From: Candidatus Thalassarchaeum betae
GTDB lineage: Archaea > Thermoplasmatota > Poseidoniia > Poseidoniales > Thalassarchaeaceae
Assembly: GCA_003193925.1 (NCBI GenBank)
Contig: PSPG01000006.1
Span: 1-64,000, forward strand
Length of the DNA stretch: 64,000 nucleotides
Direction of reading: 5' to 3'
Shown: piece by piece, positions 51,551 through 60,044 of the stretch
Position numbering within the stretch: the stretch's first letter is position 1
Layout: every line of letters starts with the position of its first letter
Made by a program: the position numbers and the translations under genes
The notes under the pieces: generated by a model
What the model was told of the DNA's origin: nothing
Databases searched by the model: none
Seen by the model: only the letters and a program-made list of their open reading frames with translations

Positions 51551-54172
51551 ATGCCAAATGATACGCCTGAGGCCCAGAAACACGGTTCCGATACCACACC
51601 GCGAAAAATCCGGAGCATGCATCGCAGGCGCCTCCTGAATCGTCTTACTGAAGGAGGCGGCACGGTCAGCGTCCTCGCACGCGAGGTCGGGCTCAGGGTC
51701 CCACACGCCTCAGCCGAACTAAGACGGATGAGAAACGATGGACTGGTCGCCAGCGACCTGTCTGCAGGAAGCCGTGGTGCAAGGATCCACCTGACCGAAT
51801 CGGGATGGGAGTCGGTGAGGGATGACGAGTTGGCCAGGGCCACCGAGGCCTTGCCTCTGCCGGATGACACCAGCATGTGCTGTCTGCTGGCTCGTGACGG
51901 ACCCAACCTCCTGCTGGGTGTTATGGAGCCAACTGACTCCCCATTGCTGCTGATTCCGGACCGCCCTCCGAGCCCCGTCGGCGACGACTCGTCGTCCACC
52001 GGAAGCGATGGGGTACCTTGGAGTTGGGCCGTGCTGAGGGAGAGGAATCCGAGGTGGTTCGACCTCTCCTCAATGGAGGTGAAGCCTGCCCCCCCTCCCT
52101 CCTCTGATCCAGAGAGCATAGCGGCCTACGCAGGTGAACGGACAGTGATCGGGATTATCCGGGCTCGCCTGCTGGACTCGGAGCGACCCGTCGCAATAGC
52201 CCCTGGTCAGTGGTTCGGCACTCCGAGCTTCCGACCGGCGCCACCACTGCCCGAGAGCAGTTATCACAGGGGCCAGTGGGTGCTGGGCGCTTGTCACGAG
52301 CTCTCTCCGCATGTTCGACCCAAGGATCCGATTGCCGCAGTTATGGAGGAGAGACTGCCCCGCACAATGCTGCTGCGGACTGCGAGGGCCAACTCGCTGG
52401 TCATCGCCGACCTCGGCGGCCTCGACGCCGAGGGCGACGCCTATCCACTGTCCGCGCTCGATTTCTGGATTGAGCGGGCCCACCCGCGTCTGACCGACGC
52501 CGAGCGACGCAAGCGGGTGCAGGCCCTGCGCGACCGAGTCAGCGCGACGCGCAGGGTGCGGACCGACGACTCGACCTGGCGTCGCTTCAGGAGGGACTGG
52601 GGCGAGTCGGTGTTCACCGACGACGAGGACGCCATTAGGATCCTCGACCTGAGGGGCTTGGGCGGCTCATCGGGCGAGGCGCTCGTGCGATGGGCGCTCA
52701 ACGACGAGGAGCGCCCCCCGATGGTCCTCGAAGTCAGCGATGACCTGCCTGACGACCTGGTGTCTTCGATCATCTCCCACTCCAATCTGCGGCTGGCACT
52801 CCTCGAGAGGGACACCCCCGCATTCGCATCCCTCGACAGGCTGGTGGCCGACCCACTGAGGCCTCTGCCTTGGCTGCAACTCTCGACTAGGGGAGGCAGG
52901 ATCCTGCCCATTCGCCTCATGGACCCGATGCAGACTCCAATGTTCATCGCCTTGGATGACCCTGCCCCGTCCCCATGGGCCTCCCTGGGCATCGAGCTGG
53001 ATGAGCCGGCAGAACTGGACGAGGGCCACCTGTCGGTGATCAACTCGGCAATCTCGCAGCACCCGAACGGCAGCGAGGAGTGGGCCAATCAGATGGAGGC
53101 CAGATACCCGATCGCCGCTTGGATTGCGTCACCCCCACGAACTAGATGGCCGCGGTGGCAGCGACTCCGGGACCGACTGAGTTCCGAATGGCTGGTCCTC
53201 ATGGATCTCGACAACCTGCCATTGGAGAGGCTCTCGGAGGTCGCCGAGGAGGCTCCCGACTCGGTACTCGCCGAGTTTTCCAGCAAGTTGACTCTGAAGT
53301 TCAGGGAGGATTCGGAGACTGCCCTTCGAGCCAGACCGGCCACCGATCCCAAGGACGCGTCTCGCGGGGCGGCTTGGGTCGCAACCCAACTACTGTCAAA
53401 CGCCCCCTGGCTGCCTGAGCACATGCACGCAGACCTCCTGCGTTGGTCACTCGAGGCATGGCTATCCCACCCTCCCCTGCACTCCCTGCAGGCTCTCGAG
53501 GGAGTCGCGTGGCTCTACTCCTCCGGCAGGAATGACGATGCCAGTTTCCGGCCGATACTCGAGGGGATACGCAGCAGGGGGCGGGAGATGCCGAAGGGTC
53601 ACGACCTGAACACATGGGCCAGGCTCGTGGACAGGGTGCTCGAAGGGAGCGAACTCGATTTGGAGGAGTTGGAGAGGACCGCCAGCGTCCTCCCGACTGG
53701 ATGGTGGGCACCAATCTCTCCTGAGATTCTAGTCATCCTCTTGAGGGAAGAGGAGTCCACTGACTGGCTCATCTTGAACCCACTTCCCTGGTGCGCGGCA
53801 GTCCTACGCCCCGTCGGTGAGGAGTGCCAGGCCCCCGGGTTGCGTTCCTACACGCACCCCGGATGCGACCCCGAGATCCACTCCTTGCTCATTCGCAGGC
53901 TCCGTGGGAGGCGCGAGCGCGAGGGCCTGCCCGACAGCGCTGCGCCCTTGCTCGACCTGATGGAGGCGCTCGACGCCATCAACGAAGGGAGGGCCCCCCG
54001 TCCAGGCAGGACCCATCCGCTCTCGGGATGGCTGGCTCAGCCTGTCGAGAAGTGGCCCAAGTTCTCCGCCAGCGTCGCATTGGACGGCGATGCTGAGATC
54101 GCCGAGAGACTGCTGCTCCGAAGCTCGGGTTATCACACAGGAATAGTCTCCTCCACTTCGATTTCGGGCTGA
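51551..54172 (+). CDS. Large orphan protein with N-terminal winged helix-turn-helix
   Basis: 873 residues. Residues 20-90 are a MarR/ArsR-like winged helix (RRRLLNRLTEGGGTVSVLAREVGL, ELRRMRNDGLVASD, RGARIHLTESG). The next 780 residues match nothing I recognise: no membrane segment, no P-loop, no nuclease triad. They contain repeating acidic/Pro loops (LMDPMQTPMFIALDDPAPSPW, LEVSDDLPDDLV) and a helical C-terminal third. The start is fixed by a strong ribosome-binding site. It may be a transcriptional regulator with a very large sensor domain or part of a defence-like system; both are speculation. Codon use is like that of host genes. Confidence 0.8.
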   Translation: MPNDTPEAQKHGSDTTPRKIRSMHRRRLLNRLTEGGGTVSVLAREVGLRVPHASAELRRMRNDGLVASDLSAGSRGARIHLTESGWESVRDDELARATEALPLPDDTSMCCLLARDGPNLLLGVMEPTDSPLLLIPDRPPSPVGDDSSSTGSDGVPWSWAVLRERNPRWFDLSSMEVKPAPPPSSDPESIAAYAGERTVIGIIRARLLDSERPVAIAPGQWFGTPSFRPAPPLPESSYHRGQWVLGACHELSPHVRPKDPIAAVMEERLPRTMLLRTARANSLVIADLGGLDAEGDAYPLSALDFWIERAHPRLTDAERRKRVQALRDRVSATRRVRTDDSTWRRFRRDWGESVFTDDEDAIRILDLRGLGGSSGEALVRWALNDEERPPMVLEVSDDLPDDLVSSIISHSNLRLALLERDTPAFASLDRLVADPLRPLPWLQLSTRGGRILPIRLMDPMQTPMFIALDDPAPSPWASLGIELDEPAELDEGHLSVINSAISQHPNGSEEWANQMEARYPIAAWIASPPRTRWPRWQRLRDRLSSEWLVLMDLDNLPLERLSEVAEEAPDSVLAEFSSKLTLKFREDSETALRARPATDPKDASRGAAWVATQLLSNAPWLPEHMHADLLRWSLEAWLSHPPLHSLQALEGVAWLYSSGRNDDASFRPILEGIRSRGREMPKGHDLNTWARLVDRVLEGSELDLEELERTASVLPTGWWAPISPEILVILLREEESTDWLILNPLPWCAAVLRPVGEECQAPGLRSYTHPGCDPEIHSLLIRRLRGRREREGLPDSAAPLLDLMEALDAINEGRAPRPGRTHPLSGWLAQPVEKWPKFSASVALDGDAEIAERLLLRSSGYHTGIVSSTSISG

Positions 54173-54348
54173 AAGCCCGCAATATACCAACCGAGGGGTT
54201 CTTGACCACCTCCGGTGGCCGATGTACTCCCGAGCTGCAACACCGTGGCGACGAAGCCCCCCGCTGGAGGAATAGGATGAATCACGGTACCAAGTTCGGG
54301 TCGCCACTTGTCGAAGACCAGTGTGACCAGCTGCAATGGAATGATCAC
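54133..54348 (-). CDS. Possible small protein, overlapping the 3' end of the orphan gene
   Basis: 71 residues from GTG 54348. Composition is balanced and protein-like (PLQLVTLVFDKWRPELG, QEPLGWYIAGFQPEIEVEE). It overlaps the convergent 873-residue gene by 40 nt and lacks a clear promoter or ribosome-binding site. It could be a real small gene, a fragment of a decayed one, or chance. Confidence 0.3.
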   Translation of the reverse strand: MIIPLQLVTLVFDKWRPELGTVIHPIPPAGGFVATVLQLGSTSATGGGQEPLGWYIAGFQPEIEVEETIPV

Positions 54349-54535
54349 TGGAGCAAAGCAAGTGGCCGGATTGTGTTAGGTCCCCGGATGACCGGAAGGA
54401 ATGAATCAAGGGACTACCCTACAATCCGACAGACGTCCCGGGGTGGGTCAGGCGCCTGAGCCAAGCTGTGAAGGCCGCCGTTACGCCCCGGGGCACACAT
54501 TTCAACCCGGAGCAAGAAACGAGGTGGGAATTCGA
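54349..54535 (+). other. Gene-free, self-complementary leader upstream of the CoA gene
   Basis: The remainder of the 363-nt gap before the CoA gene holds no convincing ORF. It contains a perfect 12-bp palindrome (TCAGGCGCCTGA, 54448-54459) inside a longer potential stem in which 54437-54445 pairs with 54484-54492. A structured 5' leader or a small RNA is possible. Conserved motifs of SRP or RNase P RNA were looked for and not found. Confidence 0.3.
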
Positions 54536-55552
54536 ATGCACAGCGTCGGTCTGATCGGCGGCACATTCGACCGCTTCCATGCCGGCCACCTGTCCCTGCT
54601 CCAAAGCGGCCTCTCGGAATGCTCCTCGCTGGAGGTCTGGCTGACCTCCGATGCGGCAACCGGAACGAAGGATCCGCGCATCAATCCGTGGGAGACTCGC
54701 GCCGGTGAGATGAGGGAAGCGCTCGGGCAGGATGCAGAAAGGGTCAGCATGCATGTCCTTGAGGACAACCACGGACCAGCTTCGACTCACACCGACGCCT
54801 CCGCTATCGTCTGCACTGCAGAGACCCGTCCGGAGTGCGAGATAATCAATCGGATGAGGGGCGACAACGGGCTGGACGAACTGGCAATCATTGAGGCCGA
54901 GCACGTCCTCGCTTGGGACGGCGATCCGATTTCGAGCACGAGAATCAGGAACGGCGAGATCGACCGCGAGGGACTGCCTTGGATTCCGGACTCGGTCAGA
55001 GAGGGCAGAATAATACTGACTCCGGAGGTCGAGGCAGAGCTCAAGGAGCCGTTCGGCCTATTGGTGCCGGGCCCAGAGGACGACCCTTCCGTAGCCATGT
55101 CCGAGGTACTTGCCCATACTGAATGGGAGTGGGGCCCGATCATCGCCGTCGGGGATGTGACTGTCCGCGCATTGCAGGACCTCGGCCGTCCAGCTGACAT
55201 CGCTCTGGTCGACGGGCGCACTAGGAGGGAGCCTTGGGAGGGCGCCGAGGGGCTCGATCCCTCGGCCTACGATGGGGTGTTGCATTGCGAGAGCCCCGCT
55301 GGCTCCCTCACCCCCTCCTTATTGGAAGCCTGCGAGCACGCCGTGTCCTCTTGGATGGAAAGCCGAGCGACCCATCTCATTGAAGTCGACGGCGAGGAGG
55401 ACCTAGCTCCTCTGCTCCTGCATCCTCTCGCCCCGCTTGATTCGGTAGTGCTCTACGGCCAGCCTGGCAAAGGCGTCGTCGTCAGGTGGTGCAGCGAGGA
55501 AGCCAAGCAGCGCTGCCGCAGGCTGCTGAGCGGTTTTAAGCCGGCCGATTGA
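54536..55552 (+). CDS. coaD: Fused pantetheine-phosphate adenylyltransferase and DUF359-type dephospho-CoA kinase
   Basis: 338 residues from the ATG at 54536 (a longer frame to 54401 runs through the structured leader). Residues 1-155 are the archaeal PPAT (COG1019): GLIGGTFDRFHAGHLSLL is the nucleotidyltransferase HxGH motif and ISSTRIRNGEID the ISSTxIR-type motif. Residues about 175-335 match DUF359 (COG1909), shown in Thermococcus to be a GTP-dependent dephospho-CoA kinase: FGLLVPGPE, AVGDVTVRAL, ALVDGRTRREP, and HLIEVDGEEDLAPLLL. One polypeptide would thus carry out the last two steps of CoA synthesis. Confidence 0.9.
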   Translation: MHSVGLIGGTFDRFHAGHLSLLQSGLSECSSLEVWLTSDAATGTKDPRINPWETRAGEMREALGQDAERVSMHVLEDNHGPASTHTDASAIVCTAETRPECEIINRMRGDNGLDELAIIEAEHVLAWDGDPISSTRIRNGEIDREGLPWIPDSVREGRIILTPEVEAELKEPFGLLVPGPEDDPSVAMSEVLAHTEWEWGPIIAVGDVTVRALQDLGRPADIALVDGRTRREPWEGAEGLDPSAYDGVLHCESPAGSLTPSLLEACEHAVSSWMESRATHLIEVDGEEDLAPLLLHPLAPLDSVVLYGQPGKGVVVRWCSEEAKQRCRRLLSGFKPAD

Positions 55553-55553
55553 G

Positions 55554-56093
55554 TCAGGACTCGGCATCGGCCATCGCGTGGATGCCGAAGCCGAATGCGA
55601 CGAACACGATCATCACAGCGTAGACGCCAGGGTCGACCCAGGTGGTGTTCACAGCACTCCAGTACAGGTAGAACGTCACGCCCAGCACGATGAGCCAGCT
55701 GGCCAGAGTCCTGCTCGCGCCTCCCTCGGAAGAGAACAGGCTGGAGACGACTGGACGCTGCGGGATGCCTCGGGCCCAGACCCCGACTCCACCGTCGACT
55801 GCCTTGCCCATGCCCATGCTGCCCAAGGCTAGCAGCGCTATCCCGAGCAGGCCGAAGACCGCATCGTCAAGTACGAAGGACGAACCATCGTGCGCGATGT
55901 ATGATAAATCGACGCCGTGGTTACCGCCGATGAATCCGATCCACAGCACCTTGAATCCGGGGGAGTAGGCTCCGGATAACAGATTGACGACGGTCAGAGC
56001 AACGACCCAGACGCCGAGCACTATCGCAGCGCCCGATGCGGTGCCGCTGGGGCGGGTCAGAGCATCGCCCCACTCCGAATCTGCCATGGACAT
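55554..56093 (-). CDS. Four-helix membrane protein, unknown function
   Basis: 179 residues with four hydrophobic helices (AIVLGVWVVALTVVNLL, AVFGLLGIALLALGSMG, LASWLIVLGVTFYLYWSAV, VYAVMIVFVAFGFGIHAM) and a short polar N terminus. No family is recognised. It converges with the CoA gene and has a TATA-like sequence (GTTATACC on the minus strand) about 28 nt upstream of its start. Confidence 0.7.
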   Translation of the reverse strand: MSMADSEWGDALTRPSGTASGAAIVLGVWVVALTVVNLLSGAYSPGFKVLWIGFIGGNHGVDLSYIAHDGSSFVLDDAVFGLLGIALLALGSMGMGKAVDGGVGVWARGIPQRPVVSSLFSSEGGASRTLASWLIVLGVTFYLYWSAVNTTWVDPGVYAVMIVFVAFGFGIHAMADAES

Positions 56094-56148
56094 CGGGCCG
56101 GCGACCTTCCCTTTCGGTATAACGATTGTCTGAGGGCAGACGAGACTC

Positions 56149-57387
56149 TCAGAGTTGGCCCTGCAGGTTGTACCTGCCTAGAGCCGCCTCGCCGATCAGC
56201 GGCTCGCTCTCACCCATTGTGCTGATGGCGTCTATCGCCTTGGGGATGGCCGAGTTGACCTGCTTGCTCCTGCCACCTCGGCCCTTGCTCACGTTCCTAG
56301 CCATAATCAGGCCGAGCGTGTCGAGTTCGTTCAGCAGGGAGGAGATTCTCCGGGGGGTCAGAGGCTCGAAGCCGATTTTCATGCACGCGTCCGCGTAAGT
56401 CCGGTAGATCTCGCCAGTCGAGATGTTTCTCAGGCCATTCTCCTCGTTCAACTTGATCGCAAACAGCACTAGCTTCTGATGCAATGGCAGCGTCTTCAGG
56501 ACAGGCGTCACCTGGTCGTACTCCAGTTGGCTCTGCGCTAATCTCACATGTCTGGGGTCGACCTTCACCTGGGCCCTCTGCTCCGCCTTCTGAACAGAGA
56601 TGCGCAGAAGGTCGAGCGCCCTACGCGCGTCGCCATGTTCCTGGGCTGCCAAGGCCGCGCACAACTCGAGCACGCCTCCCTCCAACACGTCATCGCGCAG
56701 GCCGGTCTCGACGCGCTCGCTCAGGATGTCCTGTATCTCGGGGGCCCCGTATGGGTGGAAGACGAGGTCCTCCTGACTCAGTCTCGAACTGACCCTGGGG
56801 CCAAGTTGCTGAGTGAAGTTGAGGTCGTTGCTGATGCCGATGATGCAGCATCGGCCATTCCTCAGAACGGTGTTGAGGCTGGTGAGGTTGTACAGCAGGT
56901 CGTCGCCAGCGCGGGCGACAAGATTGTCGATCTCGTCGAGCACGATTATGTGGACTCCACCAGCCCTGTCCATCCTGTAGATCAGTGTCTCGAGGACCCT
57001 GTCGGTGGGCCAGCCAGTGAAGGGGATGGGTGTGTCCCCCCGCCTGGATAGTTGCGATGCGATGGTCTGGACCACGCGATACTTGGTGTCGACGTTGCGG
57101 CAGTTTATCTCGTAAGTCTGGACGGGCTGCCCCATCTCAACTCCCTTGTCGAGGAGTTGTCCGAGCACGAACCTCGTGACCACAGTCTTGCCCGATCCGG
57201 GCACCCCGTAGAGCAGCATGTTAGAGGGGATGTGGCCGTTTAGGGCATCGACCAAATTTCTAACCAAGGACTCGATCTCGTGGTCGCGGTGGGGGAGGTT
57301 GGAAGGCTCGAAAGCGTGGTCGAAAGCCTTCCTGTCGATGAAGAGACTATCTTGCCCTAGGATTTTCTCGAAAATGTTTCCGTCCAT
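56149..57387 (-). CDS. orc1: Origin recognition protein Orc1/Cdc6
   Basis: 412 residues. An AAA+ ATPase domain with LLYGVPGSGKTVVTRF (Walker A), IIVLDEIDNLVAR (Walker B), GISNDLNF (sensor 1) and DARRALDLLR (sensor 2 region) is followed by a winged-helix DNA-binding domain (residues about 300-412). It binds origin repeats, loads MCM helicase and is the archaeal replication initiator. The N-terminal HRDHEIESLVRNL is the usual element before the ATPase. The 401-nt AT-rich region upstream is where archaeal origins commonly lie. Confidence 0.96.
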   Translation of the reverse strand: MDGNIFEKILGQDSLFIDRKAFDHAFEPSNLPHRDHEIESLVRNLVDALNGHIPSNMLLYGVPGSGKTVVTRFVLGQLLDKGVEMGQPVQTYEINCRNVDTKYRVVQTIASQLSRRGDTPIPFTGWPTDRVLETLIYRMDRAGGVHIIVLDEIDNLVARAGDDLLYNLTSLNTVLRNGRCCIIGISNDLNFTQQLGPRVSSRLSQEDLVFHPYGAPEIQDILSERVETGLRDDVLEGGVLELCAALAAQEHGDARRALDLLRISVQKAEQRAQVKVDPRHVRLAQSQLEYDQVTPVLKTLPLHQKLVLFAIKLNEENGLRNISTGEIYRTYADACMKIGFEPLTPRRISSLLNELDTLGLIMARNVSKGRGGRSKQVNSAIPKAIDAISTMGESEPLIGEAALGRYNLQGQL

Positions 57388-57788
57388 TTTCTTCCACCAC
57401 GGGCCAAGGCGCGTCTCCTGCCTCCCATCTTACTCCACAGGAGTAGGTGCCGGCCAACGCGGATTCTCACCGAGGCCGTCAGAGGTAATAAGACTGTCCG
57501 AGTTAATTCGTCGGCGACTTGAATTCTCTCTCTCTGAGAGGCCCCATATATATGAGTTGCCACCGACGCTACAGCCCTACTTAATTTACACTCAGTACAT
57601 CGATTGTGCACATCTTTAAGCAGTGTGAAAAATACATCGTCTGCTTCGTTCCTAACCTCTCCTCGATCTGAATGGATTCACCTCCAATCACAGCTCGTCG
57701 CCACGGTCGGAGAGCCCTTCTGAGACGCCTCGATGCCACGCAATTCCATGGCTATGGTGGTGGCCAATATAAACTAAGATAATTTATC
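57388..57788. other. AT-rich gene-free region upstream of orc1, candidate replication origin
   Basis: No convincing gene lies in these 401 nt. They include a TATA-like CATATATATG (57545-57554, promoter of orc1 with a long leader), a CTCTC/GAGAG inverted repeat (about 57528-57540), and an AT-rich stretch at the far end with the perfect inverted repeat AGATAA-T-TTATCT (57777-57789) that could unwind or terminate the upstream gene. Archaeal origins often adjoin orc1/cdc6. Only a weak origin-recognition-box resemblance (CTCCACAGGAG near 57433) is seen, so the call rests on position. Confidence 0.35.
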
Positions 57789-58604
57789 TCAAGAATTAAT
57801 ATCTAGGGAAAAATTGCCATTCTCGTCGATAATCAGATTATCCCCGTCCTCGAGCTGGTGCACCGAACTTGGAAGTTCTGGCATCGGGAAACCACCCTCG
57901 ATGCCCACACCGCTGGCGTAGTTGTGGGTGACCAACACGAGGGCGTCCGGGTATCTCCGTGCAAACGAGATGACATCCGATGGGGTGTGGTGGTGAGGGC
58001 TCTGAACGAAGTCCGGAATGCCCATTTCGAGCAGGACGGCATCGGCTCTGGCGCTCCTCTGTTCTATTCCCTCGCACGGCCCCGAGTCGCCACAGTGTAG
58101 GAGGCGGAAGCCGCTCGAGTGGACCAACTCGTATCCGTGCGGGTCAGTCTCGGGCGTGTGGCAGACCGGGAACCTCTCATAGCTCCAGTCGGTACCAGCC
58201 AGTTCTCCCGACTCCGACTCCGACCAGTTCGCCCGCTCATCGAGGGCGGCGTCCAAGCTGCCGGGGAATCCAGTCCTGCACAGCACGTCGAGGATGTCTC
58301 TGCCCCCAGGCCTCAGATGCACACCGAGGGTTTTGGTGGCATCCGGATCGGAGACGTGCTGCCGCTCGAGCAGGAGAAAGGGGAACCCGAAGGTATGGTC
58401 GGCGTGCCAGTGAGTGAACAGCAGATGCTCGATGTCGGCCGGGGAGACTCCTGCGCGTCGGAGTTGGACCAACACGGTAGGCGGCGCGTCTACCAGCACG
58501 CTACTATCCAGCAGGGCCAGCGCGTGCATGCGCCCCGGAGGGGAGAATGCGTTGCCGGTGCCGAGGAAGTCAATGCGCGCCACGAACCCCGATGAGGGCC
58601 CCAT
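57789..58604 (-). CDS. Metallo-beta-lactamase-fold hydrolase (RNase Z-like)
   Basis: 271 residues. The binuclear zinc motif THWHADHTFG, an early FLGTGNAFSPPGR loop, HCGDSGPCEG (metal His/Asp) and THNYASG near the end are those of the MBL superfamily, most like ribonuclease-Z/phosphodiesterase-type members. True tRNase Z proteins have further conserved segments and an exosite, which are not clear here. Probable cytoplasmic phosphodiesterase or RNase; the substrate is open. It lies upstream of orc1 on the same strand. Confidence 0.85.
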   Translation of the reverse strand: MGPSSGFVARIDFLGTGNAFSPPGRMHALALLDSSVLVDAPPTVLVQLRRAGVSPADIEHLLFTHWHADHTFGFPFLLLERQHVSDPDATKTLGVHLRPGGRDILDVLCRTGFPGSLDAALDERANWSESESGELAGTDWSYERFPVCHTPETDPHGYELVHSSGFRLLHCGDSGPCEGIEQRSARADAVLLEMGIPDFVQSPHHHTPSDVISFARRYPDALVLVTHNYASGVGIEGGFPMPELPSSVHQLEDGDNLIIDENGNFSLDINS

Positions 58605-58660
58605 GACTTGACCTCATCGCCTGCCTCGTCAGAACGGCGGCTGCCCCCGTTCAGCATTTC

Positions 58661-58670
58661 TTCATAAACA
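58661..58670 (+). promoter_or_regulatory. TATA-like box for the flavin reductase
   Basis: TTCATAAACA is centred about 45 nt upstream of the ATG at 58711, with T-rich sequence just before it. The GTG at 58675 would lie too close to the box, which favours the ATG start. Confidence 0.4.
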
Positions 58671-58710
58671 GGCCGTGTTTCGCAAGGCCCGAAGACTTCG
58701 AGGCCTCGAT

Positions 58711-59991
58711 ATGCCAGACTGGAGTGTGAAGAATCCATACTCGTCAATACTCAGTGAGAACTTCGTTCTCAACAGCGAGGGATCACGTAAGGAGACCCGC
58801 CATGTCGTCTTCGACTTGGGCGACTCCGGATTGGAGTACAAGGCCGGCGATGCCATCGCCGTGATTCCGAGATGCCCGCCCGAACTGGTCGATGAGATAC
58901 TCTCCATGTGCAACTTCTCAGGGGACGAGAAGGTCGAGACCCACTTGGGGGCATGCAGCCTGCGGGAGGCACTCACAGACCGCTACGAGGTCCATCGTGT
59001 TTCGAAGAAGTGGATCGGGGGCTTGGGACCACGACTGACCTCTGACACCGGGACGATAGGGATTCGGATCGTCAAGCGACAGCGCGTCTCGTCCGACGAT
59101 GGCTCGCTGCTGATGGACTGGGAGGGCAGCGGAGTGGATGAAGACGTTCCCGAGGGGTACGCCGAGATAGGCTTTGCCAGCAATCCGGCCGAAGACCTGT
59201 GGAACGAACTCACTGGAGACGCCAAGGCGATGGAGGACTACATCTGGTCGCGCGACTACATCGACGTCCTCGGGGACTTCGGCCACATTGGATTCACCCC
59301 GCAGGAATTGGTCGACGGCATGGACCGGATGAAACCACGACTCTACTCGATAGCGAGCAGTCCCGAGCACGAGCCGGGCACCGTGCACCTGACCGTTGCC
59401 ACCGTGCGCTACAATCACCACGAGCGCGACCGAACCGGCCTATGTACTGGCTTCCTCGCCGAGCGCTGCGAGGTCGATGACACCGAAATCGGTGTGTTCA
59501 TGTCGCCGACCCGCTCGTTCGTTTTGCCCGAGGACGGCTCCATCGACATCATCATGGTCGGCCCGGGCACGGGCATCGCTCCGTTCCGAGCTTTCCTCCA
59601 GCAGCGTGAGTTCGATGGCGCGACCGGGCGCAATTGGCTGTTTTTCGGAGACTGGACCGAGGGGGGCGAATACTACTACCGCAAGGAGATGGAGGCTTGG
59701 AAGGAGAACGGATTGCTCGACAGGCATGACCTAGCGTGGTCCCGCGCTGGTCCGGAGAAGGTCTACGTCCAGCACCTCATGAAGCAGCACGGCGAGGAGA
59801 TCTGGAGCTGGCTCAGCGGCGGCGGCTACTTCTACGTCTGCGGCGACAAGAACTACATGGCCAAGGACGTGCATTCCACCCTCATCGAAATCTGCGCCGA
59901 GCACGGCGGCATGTCCGACGAGGAGGCGAAGGAGTTCGTCGAGACCGGCCTGATGAAGACCGAGAAGCGCTACCTGAGGGACGTCTACTGA
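58711..59991 (+). CDS. FAD/NADP ferredoxin-reductase-like protein (CysJ/CPR type without FMN domain)
   Basis: 426 residues from the ATG at 58711. It corresponds to the FAD-binding and NADP-binding part of diflavin reductases: YKAGDAIAVIP, RLYSIASSP (FAD RxYS), GLCTGFLAE, VGPGTGIAPFRAFLQQRE (NADP), FFGDWTEGGEYYYRKEME and YVCGDKNYMAKDV, ending in an aromatic-terminated KRYLRDVY. The flavodoxin (FMN) domain of CysJ or cytochrome P450 reductase is missing, so electrons probably go to a ferredoxin or another acceptor. With the ferredoxin at 47.9 kb it could stand in for a split BoxA-like reductase; that link is inference. Confidence 0.9.
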   Translation: MPDWSVKNPYSSILSENFVLNSEGSRKETRHVVFDLGDSGLEYKAGDAIAVIPRCPPELVDEILSMCNFSGDEKVETHLGACSLREALTDRYEVHRVSKKWIGGLGPRLTSDTGTIGIRIVKRQRVSSDDGSLLMDWEGSGVDEDVPEGYAEIGFASNPAEDLWNELTGDAKAMEDYIWSRDYIDVLGDFGHIGFTPQELVDGMDRMKPRLYSIASSPEHEPGTVHLTVATVRYNHHERDRTGLCTGFLAERCEVDDTEIGVFMSPTRSFVLPEDGSIDIIMVGPGTGIAPFRAFLQQREFDGATGRNWLFFGDWTEGGEYYYRKEMEAWKENGLLDRHDLAWSRAGPEKVYVQHLMKQHGEEIWSWLSGGGYFYVCGDKNYMAKDVHSTLIEICAEHGGMSDEEAKEFVETGLMKTEKRYLRDVY

Positions 59992-60044
59992 CCCCGCCTC
60001 TGGCTCCGCATGACTCATACGACGCGCACGCAGGGGGCTTCACC

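Noticed and set aside
54349-54535. SRP RNA, RNase P RNA or C/D-box RNA in the leader of the CoA gene
   Set aside because: The GGAA-type SRP loop, the RNase P conserved segments and a convincing C box were looked for and not found; only generic stems remain.
57357-57611. 84-codon minus-strand ORF covering the start of orc1
   Set aside because: It overlaps the orc1 start in another frame, crosses the TATA-like box and has no protein-like features.
57388-57788. Clear origin-recognition-box array
   Set aside because: Only one weak partial resemblance was seen, so the origin is given as a positional candidate only.
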